From assembly GCF_900115095.1 (NCBI RefSeq), contig NZ_FOVH01000013.1, forward strand, positions 186,001-250,000: 64,000 nt of DNA, in the 5' to 3' direction. This DNA comes from Actinomadura madurae. Lineage in GTDB: Bacteria > Actinomycetota > Actinomycetes > Streptosporangiales > Streptosporangiaceae. Positions 1 to 8,351 of this stretch are shown one piece after another. The position numbers and the translations under genes are program-made. A model generated the notes under the pieces. It was not told the DNA's origin and ran no database searches. It was given only the letters and a program-made list of their open reading frames with translations. Position 1 is the first letter of the stretch. Each line of letters begins with the position of its first letter.

Positions 1-177
1 CTGGTGATGATGTGGACGGCGGTGCTGCCTCCGGAGAACAACGTGTTCATGGACGACCACCTGATCTACGCGATCCTGATCGTCGGGTTGGCGCTGGTCA
101 GCGCGGGCGACACCCTGGGGCTGGGCCGCTGGTGGGGCAACACCCGCCTGGCCAAGCGCCTCCCCATCCTCAAGTAG
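1..177 (+). CDS. DoxX-like membrane protein, C-terminal end
   Basis: This is the last 58 codons of a gene that begins before the window; the reading frame is open from base 1 and stops with TAG at 175-177. The visible protein has a short acidic loop (MDDH), one hydrophobic segment of about 20 residues (YAILIVGLALVSAGDTLGLG) and a basic tail ending RLPILK. This pattern (HLIYA..., TLGLGRWW, basic C-terminus) resembles the last transmembrane helix of actinobacterial DoxX/DoxD-type membrane proteins. Those are small four-helix proteins of uncertain, sometimes redox-linked role. Only the tail is visible, so the family call is tentative. Confidence 0.6.
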   Translation: MVMMWTAVLPPENNVFMDDHLIYAILIVGLALVSAGDTLGLGRWWGNTRLAKRLPILK

Positions 178-330
178 CCGACCGCGACCCCGAAGGGACG
201 CCCATGCCGGGCGTCCCTTCGACACGCCGGAGGACGTGGGACATCTCGCCCTCCCGCCAGGACCTTCGGCTCTACCCGCGGAGGCCGGACCTGCCGGACG
301 GTGGGATGGAGACGGATCGAGGAGGACGCC

Positions 331-1176
331 ATGAGCCATGTGGTCGTCGGTTACGACGGGACGAGCGAGAGCGAGCGGGCGCTGCGGTGGGCGGTGCAGG
401 AGGCCCGGCTGCGACGGCTGCCGCTGACGGTCTGCCATGTCTGGCGCTGGCCGTTTCCCATCACCTATATCGACAACGAGGGCGTGGCGATCGTCCGCAG
501 GATGGGTGAGCACCTTCTCGATCAAGGTGTGGCACTGGCGCAGGAGTGGGCCCCCGGCCTGAAGGTGCGCAAGCGGCTGGAGACCGGGAGCGCCTACGCC
601 GCGCTGATCAGCGAGGGGCGGGAGTCCGACCTCATCGTGGTCGGCTCCCATGCGCCCGAGGAGATGCCGGTGGGATCAACGGCCCTGCGGCTGCCCGCCC
701 AGGCGGATCGTCCGGTCGTGGTCGTGCGGTCGGCCGCCACGCGCGACGGGCTGCTGGTCGTGGGCGTGGACGGCTCGGCGGGCGCGGACGCCGCGCTGGC
801 GTTCGGGTTCGAGGAGGCGGCGCTGCGCGGCTGGCGGCTGCGAGCGGTGTACGGATGCTGGGAGCCCGGCGCGGCGCCCGACGGTGACCTGTCGCTGTTC
901 GCCGACGAGGACGCACTCCGCCGCGTCTGCGGGTCGGTGCTGGAACGGACGGTCGCGCCATGGCTGGTGAAGTACCCGGCGGTTTCGGCCACGACGTCCT
1001 TGGTGCTGAAGTCCCCGCGAGAGGCACTGCTTGAGGCGGCACAGGACGCCACGCTGCTCGTGACAGGCACTCGCGGCACGGGCGTCGTCGAGGCACTGAC
1101 CCTCGGCGCAACCAGCGACGCGGTACTCAAACACGCCCCCTGCACAGTCGCCATCGTCCCACCCCTTACCCCATAA
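331..1176 (+). CDS. Universal stress protein with two Usp domains
   Basis: The 281-residue protein is two Usp domains in tandem. Domain 1 (about residues 1-137) opens with VVVGYDGTSESERALRWA, the usual first strand and helix with the nucleotide-contacting Asp. Domain 2 (about 142-281) opens with LVVGVDGSAGADAALAF. The nucleotide loop G-x2-G-x9-G is clear in domain 2 (GTRGTGVVEALTLGA, with Ala where Ser/Thr is usual). It is shortened and degenerate in domain 1 (GSHAPEEMPVGST). ATG at 331 is chosen because GGAGG lies at 321-325. Such proteins are cytosolic and linked to dormancy or stress tolerance in actinomycetes; a partner is not evident here. Confidence 0.9.
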   Translation: MSHVVVGYDGTSESERALRWAVQEARLRRLPLTVCHVWRWPFPITYIDNEGVAIVRRMGEHLLDQGVALAQEWAPGLKVRKRLETGSAYAALISEGRESDLIVVGSHAPEEMPVGSTALRLPAQADRPVVVVRSAATRDGLLVVGVDGSAGADAALAFGFEEAALRGWRLRAVYGCWEPGAAPDGDLSLFADEDALRRVCGSVLERTVAPWLVKYPAVSATTSLVLKSPREALLEAAQDATLLVTGTRGTGVVEALTLGATSDAVLKHAPCTVAIVPPLTP

Positions 1177-1601
1177 CGCACAAACAGTCGCGCTCGGTCG
1201 TCAGGGTTCTTTTCTCCGAAAATCCGTTTCACCTTCGGTTTTCGGACCTCTGATCGGCCGGGATCCGCGGGGCATCCCCGCCGTCCGCCTTCCGGCACCG
1301 GATCCGAAGGGGGATCATCGCCTCAGCCGGTCACATCAGCGTCCGGCCTCCGCCGCTCTACGTCCGCCCAGACTTGATGACCGCTGGACCCGTCGAGCTC
1401 CTGAGCGCCGCCCGAGAGAATGGACGGATACCACGGGGGCAAGCGATCGCCTACACGCGAGGCGTCGGTATTTTGATCCTGGGTTCGCGGCTCCCGCGCT
1501 GCCGTCCACCGACCTCGGCCCCGATAACGCTCGCGACTTTGTGCTGTGACAGCATCAATAGCCGACCCCGGAAGCGACCAGGCTATGTCAACAACACCCG
1601 A
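1177..1601. other. Gene-free interval between usp and the GntR gene
   Basis: No convincing gene was found in these 425 bases. TCCGAAAA at 1215-1222 pairs with TTTTCGGA at 1239-1246 and could form a weak hairpin after usp. GCGGGG-cat-CCCCGC at 1267-1281 is a second short stem. Neither is strong enough to be called a terminator with confidence. The interval separates two genes that end towards each other. Confidence 0.5.
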
Positions 1602-2345
1602 TTATGGCCTCGGCGCATATTCTGTGAGGCCGATGACGTGGAGGAAGTCGTGTAGCGATGCCTTGAGGTGCTGTTCGGCGGCTGTCCGTGCGGCATCGGC
1701 GTCGCGGGCTCGGATCGCCTCCATGATCGCGGTGTGCTCCTCGCGGTTCTGGAGGAAGTGATCCTCGAACACGAGCTGGTCGACGGGAAGGAACATCTCG
1801 CCGCGGGCCGAGACGATGGCGTCGCGCAGCCGTGGGCTGCCCGACGCCTCGGCGATCGCCACATGGAAGCGGTGGTCGGCCTGGCGGAACGCCGGTCGTG
1901 AGGCGGGCGACGTGCCCTCGTCGATCGCCGCCTTCATCTCGGCCAGGTGGTCGCCGGTCCGGCGCCCGGCGGCCAGTTCCGCCGCCCGTGTCTCGACCGC
2001 GGTGCGGTACTCGATGAGGTCGACCACCCACCCCGGTTCGCGCCGCGCCCGCTCGATCCACGCTCGGTGCGGCTGGGTGAGATCGGTGACGTACGTGCCG
2101 CCGGCATTGCCGCGCTTCGAGACGAGATAGCCCTCCGCGACGAGTTGCCGGATCGCCTCGCGGACCGTGATGCGCCCGACGCCGAGCGATGCCGCGAGTT
2201 CGCGTTCGTTGGGCAGGCGGTCTCCCGGACCGAGCTGTCCGCCGTGGATCTGTGACCGCAGCTTGCCCGCGAGATCCTCGGGCATCGAGCGTCCCAGGCC
2301 ACGGGGGATCTCCGGCCCGGAGGTGGGCGCGGGTCGGGCGGACAC
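1602..2345 (-). CDS. GntR regulator, FadR subfamily (FCD domain)
   Basis: The protein is about 247 residues. An N-terminal winged helix (ERELAASLGVGRITVREAIR, then a wing ending GGTYV) is followed by an all-helical FCD ligand domain with the usual conserved acidic and His positions (RQADHRFHVAIAEASGS, REEHTAIMEAI). FadR-type GntR proteins bind TGGT/ACCA palindromes and release on binding small acids. The gene is divergent from the gamma-glutamyl catabolic operon, and two such palindromes lie in the gap, so it is the likely repressor of that operon. GTG at 2345 is chosen to keep the whole N-terminus. ATG at 2285 is an alternative, and neither has a strong ribosome site. Confidence 0.88.
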   Translation of the reverse strand: MSARPAPTSGPEIPRGLGRSMPEDLAGKLRSQIHGGQLGPGDRLPNERELAASLGVGRITVREAIRQLVAEGYLVSKRGNAGGTYVTDLTQPHRAWIERARREPGWVVDLIEYRTAVETRAAELAAGRRTGDHLAEMKAAIDEGTSPASRPAFRQADHRFHVAIAEASGSPRLRDAIVSARGEMFLPVDQLVFEDHFLQNREEHTAIMEAIRARDADAARTAAEQHLKASLHDFLHVIGLTEYAPRP

Positions 2346-2378
2346 GCCCTCATTATGGCACGCGGCGCGGCGTGGCCC

Positions 2379-2408
2379 TTGACATGGTGAAACACCAATG
2401 GTTCTAAT
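2379..2408 (+). promoter_or_regulatory. Promoter of the gamma-glutamyl catabolic operon
   Basis: TTGACA at 2379-2384 is a perfect -35. TCTAAT at 2403-2408, 18 bases on, is a good -10. Transcription should start near 2415, and the hydrolase ATG is at 2418 with no ribosome-binding site, so the message is probably leaderless. Both operator palindromes lie inside this promoter. Confidence 0.65.
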
Positions 2409-2412
2409 ACCA
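2385..2412. promoter_or_regulatory. Tandem GntR-type operator palindromes
   Basis: TGGTGAAACACCA (2385-2397) is a perfect 13-base palindrome around AAA. TGGTTCTAATACCA (2399-2412) has TGGT/ACCA arms. They match the TGGT...ACCA pattern bound by FadR-type GntR proteins. They fill the space between -35 and start codon, so binding would block RNA polymerase. The divergent GntR gene at 1602-2345 is the obvious binder (inference). Confidence 0.7.
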
Positions 2413-2417
2413 GACCT

Positions 2418-3170
2418 ATGAGAACCCCTGTGATCGGCATCACCGGCCGACAGACCAACGTGCGGGACGAGTTCCCCGAGACGCTCGGCCACCTGCGCAG
2501 TGATGTGTTCATCACCGCGTACGCGGACTGCGTCACCGTCGCCGGCGGCATCCCCCTGTGGCTGAGCCGCACGGCCGACCCGGCGGCCCTGGCCGCCGCG
2601 CTGGACGGGTTCGTGATCGGGGGTGGGCAGGACGTGGACCCCCGCCTCTACGGGTCGGTACCGGACCGGCACTCGACGGTCCTCGACCCCGCGCGCGACG
2701 AGTTCGAGTGCGAGCTGGTCCGGGCCGCCGTGCACGCGGGCCGTCCGGTGCTCGGCATCTGCCGCGGCAACGAGGTGATCAACGTGGCCTTCGGAGGCAC
2801 CCTGCGAGGTGACCTCGCACTGGGTGTCGGAGAATCCCACGGCTTCCTCGGCTACCCTGCGGCCCACCGCAGCCATGCGGTCACGCTGGCCGAGGGCAGC
2901 CTGCTCGCCCGGTTGCTCGGCCCGGCCGCCGCGGTGAACAGCTACCACCACCAGAGCGTCGACAAGCTGGGCGCGGGCCTCGTCGCCACCGCCCACGCAC
3001 CCGACGGAGTGATCGAGGGCGTCGAGCGGCCGGGCACCGACCTGCTCGGCGTGCAGTGGCATCCCGAGATGCTCGACGGACCGGACCCGGTCTTCGACTG
3101 GCTCGTCGGACGCTGCTCGACCGGCGACCAGACCTACGACGGATCGGAGATCCACCGTGCCATCGCATGA
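2418..3170 (+). CDS. puuD: Gamma-glutamyl-amine hydrolase (class I amidotransferase-like, peptidase C26)
   Basis: The 250-residue protein is a stand-alone class I glutamine-amidotransferase-fold hydrolase of the PuuD type. The nucleophile is Cys115 in LGICRGNE. The catalytic His215 and Glu217 are in GVQWHPEM, and GFVIGGGQDVDP provides the family's substrate loop. PuuD releases glutamate from a gamma-glutamylated product after the amine end has been oxidised to an acid. It is the first gene of a five-gene run with the ligase, SDR, permease and aldehyde dehydrogenase that such a pathway needs. It overlaps the next gene by 14 bases. It appears leaderless: no ribosome site precedes the ATG. The exact substrate is unknown. 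Confidence 0.88.
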   Translation: MRTPVIGITGRQTNVRDEFPETLGHLRSDVFITAYADCVTVAGGIPLWLSRTADPAALAAALDGFVIGGGQDVDPRLYGSVPDRHSTVLDPARDEFECELVRAAVHAGRPVLGICRGNEVINVAFGGTLRGDLALGVGESHGFLGYPAAHRSHAVTLAEGSLLARLLGPAAAVNSYHHQSVDKLGAGLVATAHAPDGVIEGVERPGTDLLGVQWHPEMLDGPDPVFDWLVGRCSTGDQTYDGSEIHRAIA

Positions 3171-3927
3171 CAATCACCGCGCCCTCGTCACCGGCGCCGG
3201 TTCGGGCATCGGCCGCGGCATCGCGCACCGCCTCGCCGCCGAGGGCGCGGCCGTCGCCGTCGTCGACGTCAACGCCGAGGCCGCCGCCGCGGTCGTGGAC
3301 GAGATCGAGTCGGCGGACGGCAAGGCGGTCGCGATCACCGCCGACGTCCGCGACCGCGCCGCGGTCCGGGCCGCGGTCTCCGCCGCCGCCCAGGCCCTCG
3401 GCGGGCTCGACCTGCTGGTCAACAACGCCGGGCTCGTCACGATGAGCCCGTTCGAGGAGACGACCGACGACGAGTGGGACCTTGTCATGGACGTCAACTG
3501 CAAGGGCATGTTCGTCGTCACCCAGGAGGCCCTTCCTCACCTGCGCGAGGCCGGAGATGCCGCCGCGGTGGTGAACCTGTCGACCGTCGAGGCCGAGGTC
3601 GTCGTGTCCTCCGGCGGGAGCTGCCAGGTGCACTACAACGCGTCCAAGGGCGGCGTGAAGATGCTCACCAAGGCTCTGGCGGCCGAGCTGTCCCGCTACG
3701 GCATCCGGGTCAACGCGGTCGCTCCGGGACCGGTCGCGACCGGGTTCGTCCCCGGCATGAGCCACGACGACCCGGACGCCCGCGCGTTCATGGACGAACG
3801 CCTGCTGATCAAGCGCTCGGCCACACCGGCCGACATCGCGGGAGCGGTGAGCTTCCTGCTGTCGGCCGACGCGTCGTTCATCACCGGCGTGCAGCTGCCC
3901 GTCGACGGCGGCTGGCTCGTGCGATGA
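3157..3927 (+). CDS. SDR-family alcohol dehydrogenase
   Basis: A 256-residue classical short-chain dehydrogenase. The cofactor loop is TGAGSGIG (residues 12-19) and Asp37 after strand 2 (VVDVN) favours NAD over NADP. NNAG is at 89-92 and the catalytic Tyr160-x3-Lys164 is in YNASK. The C-terminus has the usual GVQLPVDGGW. GTG at 3157 is preceded by GGAG, and the gene sits inside the gamma-glutamyl operon, overlapping hydrolase and ligase genes. In the E. coli Puu pathway this step is an FAD amine oxidase (PuuB); here an SDR stands in its place. That would fit oxidation of a gamma-glutamylated amino alcohol to an aldehyde (inference). Confidence 0.85.
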   Translation: MPSHDNHRALVTGAGSGIGRGIAHRLAAEGAAVAVVDVNAEAAAAVVDEIESADGKAVAITADVRDRAAVRAAVSAAAQALGGLDLLVNNAGLVTMSPFEETTDDEWDLVMDVNCKGMFVVTQEALPHLREAGDAAAVVNLSTVEAEVVVSSGGSCQVHYNASKGGVKMLTKALAAELSRYGIRVNAVAPGPVATGFVPGMSHDDPDARAFMDERLLIKRSATPADIAGAVSFLLSADASFITGVQLPVDGGWLVR

Positions 3928-5288
3928 CGGGGGAGGAGCGGCTCGACGTCGCGGACCTGTCCGGCGGCGAGTTCGACACGGTGGTCATCGCCGGCATCGA
4001 CATGTACGGGCGGCTCACCGGCAAGCGGATCCCGGTGCGGAGATGGAAGGAGACGGCGGCCGAGGGGCTGCACATCTGCACCTGCGTGTACGCGTGGGAC
4101 TTCGCCCAGGACCTGGGCGCCCTGCGGGTCGACTACGCCGGCGACCATACCGGCTGGCACGACTTCCGGCTCGTCCCGGACGTCACCACGCTGAGACGCG
4201 CCGCCTGGCTGGACCGGACCGCCATCGTGCTGGCCGACTCCGTCGAGGAGCACGGCGACGCCCTGGTGCCGGTCGCCCCCCGGTCGATCCTGCGTGCGGC
4301 GCTCGACCGCACCACCGCGGCCGGACGGCGGGCGTTCGTCGCCACCGAACTGGAATTCCACCTCTACAAGGGCACGCCGTCCGAGCTGCGTGCCCGGGGG
4401 CACCGCGACCTCGTCCCGACCACCGACGTGCACTCCGACTACAACATCATCGAGGGCGACCTGTACGAGCCGTTCTTCGGGCGGCTGCGCGCCGTGCTCG
4501 AGGCGTCGGGGGTGCCGGTCGAGGTGGCGCAGGTCGAGTACGGCCACGGCCAGTGGGAGATCAACCTCGAGTACGCCGACCCGCTGGAGATGGCCGACCG
4601 GCACGCGCTGTTCAAGCACGTCGTCCGCGCGGTCGCCGCGCGCGACGGGATGACCGCGACCTTCATGCCGCGGCCCCTGACCGGCGGCATGGGCAGCTCG
4701 TGCCACGTCCACGTCTCGTTGCAGGACCTGGCCGGGCGGCCCCTCTTCCACGACCCCGGCGCCGACCGCACGGTCTCGGCGACGATGCGGCAGGCGGTCG
4801 GCGGCGTCCTGCACCTGGCCGGCGATCTGATGCTCCTGTACGCGCCGACGGTCAACGCGATGCGGCGGCTGCGCACGCAGGACTTCGCCGGGAACGGCAT
4901 CACGTGGGGCTACGACAACCGCACGACCACCTGCCGCCTGATCACCGGGGCGCCGGCGGCCAACCGCATCGAGATGCGCCTGCCGGGGGCGGACACCAAC
5001 CCCTACCTGGCGATCGCCGGCGTGCTCGCCTCGGTGGGCCTCGGTATCGACCGCGAGCTCGACCCCGGCCCGCCCCTGGTCGGCAACGGCTACGCCGGAT
5101 CGTCGCCGGCCGGGCTGCCGCTCACCCTCGGCGACGCGGCGGCCGCCTTCCGCGCCAGCCGCACCGCCCGCGAGGTCCTCGGCGACGACGTGGTCGAGCA
5201 CTACGCCGCCGTCGGCGAGCACGAATGGACCACCTTCCTCGACGCGGTCTCGGACTGGGATCGCGACCGGTACCTCGACAGCATCTGA
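3924..5288 (+). CDS. Glutamine-synthetase-like gamma-glutamyl-amine ligase
   Basis: The 454-residue protein has the glutamine synthetase catalytic fold. ELEFHLYKG (about 142-150) carries the metal-binding Glu residues, EYGHGQWEINLEY (205-217) is the conserved GHGQxE stretch, and GSSCHVHVSL (257-266) carries the ATP/metal His. NRTTTCRLITGAPAANRIE marks the substrate side. GlnA-like proteins of this type (PuuA, GlnA3, GlnA4) ligate glutamate to polyamines or ethanolamine rather than ammonia. With hydrolase, SDR, permease and aldehyde dehydrogenase beside it, it should start a gamma-glutamylated amine pathway. ATG at 3924 overlaps the SDR stop as ATGA. Which amine it uses cannot be read from the sequence. 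Confidence 0.85.
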   Translation: MTGEERLDVADLSGGEFDTVVIAGIDMYGRLTGKRIPVRRWKETAAEGLHICTCVYAWDFAQDLGALRVDYAGDHTGWHDFRLVPDVTTLRRAAWLDRTAIVLADSVEEHGDALVPVAPRSILRAALDRTTAAGRRAFVATELEFHLYKGTPSELRARGHRDLVPTTDVHSDYNIIEGDLYEPFFGRLRAVLEASGVPVEVAQVEYGHGQWEINLEYADPLEMADRHALFKHVVRAVAARDGMTATFMPRPLTGGMGSSCHVHVSLQDLAGRPLFHDPGADRTVSATMRQAVGGVLHLAGDLMLLYAPTVNAMRRLRTQDFAGNGITWGYDNRTTTCRLITGAPAANRIEMRLPGADTNPYLAIAGVLASVGLGIDRELDPGPPLVGNGYAGSSPAGLPLTLGDAAAAFRASRTAREVLGDDVVEHYAAVGEHEWTTFLDAVSDWDRDRYLDSI

Positions 5289-5330
5289 CCCCCACGCCGC
5301 CGCGGCGGCTCCTTGCCTTGCGAGGCCCCC

Positions 5331-6806
5331 ATGACCCAGCACACGCCGAACACACGCGCCACCGCCCAAGAGAGCCGGCCCGCGGTCGGCCTGAACCAGG
5401 CCGCGCTCGGGACGCCCGAAGTCGTATTCCAAGCGATCAGCCATCTCGGCCCCGCGATCGGCGTGATCATCGTCGCGCCGGTCATCGCCGGGCTGGTCGG
5501 CGCGAGCATGCCGCTGCTCATGCTCCTCGCGATGGCCGCCGTCCTGCTCACCGGCGCGGGCGTGGCGATGCTCGCGGCGAAGCTGCCCTCGGCGGGCGGC
5601 TACTACTCCTACGTCTCGCACGGGCTGGGCAAGCGCAGCGGGTTCGTCACCTCGTGGGCGTACTTCCTGTACGACCCGCTCATCCCCACCCTGCTCATCC
5701 TGATCACATCGGGGATCCTGCAGCCGGCCATCAAGTCCGGGTGGGGCATCGACATCCCCTGGTGGCTGATCATGACCGTGCTCATGACGCTGGTCTACGT
5801 GATGACCCTGCGCGGGGTGAAGCTCTCGGCGAACGTCACGATGGCGCTCGGCGCCGCCGAGTGCGTGATCATGGTCGTGTTCGGGATCTGGACGATGATC
5901 CACACCGGTGGCGCCGCGTTCGCCGCCGGGCCCTTCGAATGGCCGGACACCGGCGGTGACCTGCATCCGGTCTTCCTGGCCTTCGCCTTCGGGGTCCTGC
6001 TGTTCACCGGTTTCGAATCCGCGGCGCCGCTGGCCGAGGAGACCCGCGACCCGCGGCGCGCGATCCCGCGCACCGTGCTGGTCTCGATCGTCGTCGTCGG
6101 GCTGGTGTGGGCGTTCAGCGGCTACTCAGCCGTCGTCGGCTGGGAGGGCGACATCGCGGCCATGGGCACCGGGGACAACCCGTTCTTCGTCATCGCCGAC
6201 GACCTCGCCGGATGGGCGTGGATCGTGCTGGCCCTGGCACTGCTGAACTCGGCGATCGCGGGCGCCCTCGCCGGGCAGAACGCCGGCGCGCGCGTGCTGT
6301 ACGCGCTCGGACGCGCGAACGTTTTTCCGGCCGCGCTCGGCCGGGTGCACCGCACCTACCGCACGCCCGCCCTGGCCCTCACCCTGATCTACGTCCTCAA
6401 CCTCGCCCTGTCGTTCGCGCTGGGCGGGTGGCTCGGACCGGTGGCCGCGTTCTCGTTCATCGGTCTCTTCGTGACCCTCGGCGTGATCGTCCTCTACGTG
6501 ATGGGCAACATCGCCGTGGTCCGGCTCTTCTGGACCCGCTTCCGGGCGGAGTTCAATCCGCTCAAGCACGTGCTCGTCCCGCTGCTCGCCTCGGCGGTGC
6601 TGGTGGTCGGGCTCTACTACTCCCTCGTGCCGTGGCCGGACTGGCCGCTCAACCTCGCGGTGATCATCGTCGCCTGCTGGCTCTGCCTCGGCGTCCTGCT
6701 CGCCTTCGCCCTCGGCAAGACCAGGCGCGACGCGCTCGACCAGGCGGCACAGCTGATGTTCAGCGACGATACGGCCGAGGCCGATGATCCTGGAGCGCGC
6801 GCATGA
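5331..6806 (+). CDS. APC-family amino acid/amine permease
   Basis: The 491-residue integral membrane protein has about 12 hydrophobic segments, from AIGVIIVAPVIAGLVGASMP to the last pair near 420-460, followed by a charged tail. The first helix region with GPAIGV and the later FTGFESAAPLAEETRDPRRA (a conserved Glu-rich loop) are typical of the APC superfamily used by amino acid and putrescine/ethanolamine importers. GAGG at 5322-5325 sets ATG 5331 as start. It lies between ligase and aldehyde dehydrogenase genes, so it most likely imports the amine that the ligase glutamylates. Confidence 0.87.
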   Translation: MTQHTPNTRATAQESRPAVGLNQAALGTPEVVFQAISHLGPAIGVIIVAPVIAGLVGASMPLLMLLAMAAVLLTGAGVAMLAAKLPSAGGYYSYVSHGLGKRSGFVTSWAYFLYDPLIPTLLILITSGILQPAIKSGWGIDIPWWLIMTVLMTLVYVMTLRGVKLSANVTMALGAAECVIMVVFGIWTMIHTGGAAFAAGPFEWPDTGGDLHPVFLAFAFGVLLFTGFESAAPLAEETRDPRRAIPRTVLVSIVVVGLVWAFSGYSAVVGWEGDIAAMGTGDNPFFVIADDLAGWAWIVLALALLNSAIAGALAGQNAGARVLYALGRANVFPAALGRVHRTYRTPALALTLIYVLNLALSFALGGWLGPVAAFSFIGLFVTLGVIVLYVMGNIAVVRLFWTRFRAEFNPLKHVLVPLLASAVLVVGLYYSLVPWPDWPLNLAVIIVACWLCLGVLLAFALGKTRRDALDQAAQLMFSDDTAEADDPGARA

Positions 6807-8215
6807 CCGCCCGCCCGCGGCCCGTCCGTCCCGCACAGCTGATCGACGGCGTATGGGCCGAACCCGACGGCACCGAGACCCCGAACGACCTGGTCGACCG
6901 GGCGCTCGCCGCGGCCTGGCGCGACCACCGCGCGGCGACCGGCGGTCTCGGCTCTCCGGAACAGCGGGCCTCCGCGCTGCGGGCGGCGGCCGACCGGCTG
7001 GACGAGCTGGCCCCCGAGATCGCCGGGCAGGACACCGGCGACTCGGGCGTGCCGATCTCGATCACCCGGCTGTTCGCCGGCTCGCTGGGGGACACGCTCC
7101 GCGGCGCGGCCGACCGCATCGGCGCGCTGATCCCGGAGGACCTCGGCACCGACGGGCGGACGGTGCGGCTGCACCGCCTGCCCCTGGGGCCGGCGGTCGT
7201 GCTCGCGCCCTGGAACGCGCCGACGGCGGTGGCGGCGAAGAAGGCGGCGTTCGCCTGGGCGGCCGGCTGCCCGGTCATCGTCAAGCCGTCACCATGGTCG
7301 CCGCACGGCACGACGCTGCTCGTCGCGGCGCTGCACGAGGCCGCGGAGGCCGCCGGCCTGCCGACGGCGTCGATCCAGCTCGTGTTCGGCGGCCCGGGAG
7401 CCGGGCAGCGCCTCGTCCGGTCCCCGCTGGCCCGGGCGATCAGCTTCACCGGCAGCCGGTCGGGCGGGCGGGCCGTCGCCGCGGCGGCCGCCGGGGAGGT
7501 GGCCGCGGCGCAGCTCGAACTCGGCAGCAACAATCCCGCCATCGTGCTGGACGACGCCGACGTCGCGCGCACCGCGGAGGCGCTCGCCGCCGGGATGACC
7601 AAGCTCAACGGCGCGTGGTGCGAGAGCCCCGGCACCGTGTTCGTGCCCGAAGAGCTGCGCGACGCGCTCGTCGACGCGCTCGTCGACGAGCTCGGCCGGC
7701 TCACCCTCGGCGACCCGTTCGACGAGGCGACGACCTTCGGGCCGCAGGCATTCGCGGAGCAGGCCGAGGAGGTGCGCGCCCGGGTCGCCGAGTTCTCCGC
7801 GAGCGGCGCCCGCGTGATCGAGGTCGGCACCGCACCGCCCGGCGGAACGTGGGTCGTCCCGACACTCGTCGTCGACCCGCCGGCCGGCCTCGGCCGAGCG
7901 GAGGTGTTCGGTCCGGTCCTCGTCATCCGGACCTGCGAGACCCGCGAGAAGGCCGTCGACGCCGCGTTTCACCTCGACACGGGTCTGGCGGGCTATGTCT
8001 TCACGACCGACGCCGAAGCCGGGCAGCGCATCGGGGCGCAGCTGCCGGTAGGCGAGGTGAAGCTCAACGGCACGAGCCTGCTCGACATGAGCGACCGCTC
8101 CGCCCAGGCGTTCTGGTACGGCTCCGGGGTCGGTGGACACGGCGACCGCGAGCTGCTGCTGTTCTTCACCGGAGCACGCATCGTCGGCGAGGACATCGCC
8201 GACGCGCCGCTCTGA
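6803..8215 (+). CDS. Aldehyde dehydrogenase, divergent ALDH superfamily member
   Basis: A 470-residue NAD(P)-dependent aldehyde dehydrogenase. LAPWNAPTA and PVIVKPSPWSP form the cofactor entrance, FTGSRSGGRA is the glycine loop, and ELGSNNPAIVLDD carries the general-base Glu. The nucleophile is the Cys in LNGAWCESPG, where most ALDHs have GQxC, so it is a divergent branch. EVFGPVLVIRT is conserved. It shares ATGA with the permease stop and closes the operon. It would oxidise the gamma-glutamyl aldehyde made by the SDR to the acid that the PuuD-like enzyme then cleaves. The role is inferred from position. Confidence 0.85.
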   Translation: MTARPRPVRPAQLIDGVWAEPDGTETPNDLVDRALAAAWRDHRAATGGLGSPEQRASALRAAADRLDELAPEIAGQDTGDSGVPISITRLFAGSLGDTLRGAADRIGALIPEDLGTDGRTVRLHRLPLGPAVVLAPWNAPTAVAAKKAAFAWAAGCPVIVKPSPWSPHGTTLLVAALHEAAEAAGLPTASIQLVFGGPGAGQRLVRSPLARAISFTGSRSGGRAVAAAAAGEVAAAQLELGSNNPAIVLDDADVARTAEALAAGMTKLNGAWCESPGTVFVPEELRDALVDALVDELGRLTLGDPFDEATTFGPQAFAEQAEEVRARVAEFSASGARVIEVGTAPPGGTWVVPTLVVDPPAGLGRAEVFGPVLVIRTCETREKAVDAAFHLDTGLAGYVFTTDAEAGQRIGAQLPVGEVKLNGTSLLDMSDRSAQAFWYGSGVGGHGDRELLLFFTGARIVGEDIADAPL

Positions 8216-8230
8216 GACCGGGCGAACTAT

Positions 8231-8244
8231 TTCAGAAGAGTGAA
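8231..8244. promoter_or_regulatory. TTCAGA-type palindrome, site 1
   Basis: TTCAGAAGAGTGAA has inverted TTCA/TGAA arms separated by six bases. The same element recurs at 15932, 27389 and, with altered outer arms, at 12577, 17731 and 21866. It lies 108 bases before the monooxygenase-esterase gene. A second TTCAGA stands at 8284-8289. Confidence 0.6.
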
Positions 8245-8351
8245 CGGGGGACGGGCGCCCGCGTGTAGTTGCACTATCCGAAATTCAGACCGTTTCTCAC
8301 CCCTGGCATGGCACTCAGACTGGCGGCGGTACGGACCTCCGAGGAGTGAAC

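Noticed and set aside
1374..1655. Possible small gene in the gap after usp
   Set aside because: No ribosome site, no recognisable domain, and it overlaps the end of the GntR gene.
3157..3927. Reading the SDR in the Puu-like operon as a PuuB equivalent by homology
   Set aside because: It has NAD-SDR motifs and no FAD oxidase features, so only its position, not its family, matches PuuB.
3696..5966. Very long open frame on the minus strand across the ligase and permease genes
   Set aside because: It is a mirror of high-GC codon use; the plus-strand genes carry clear catalytic motifs and the minus translation is low-complexity Arg/Gly/His-rich with no family match.
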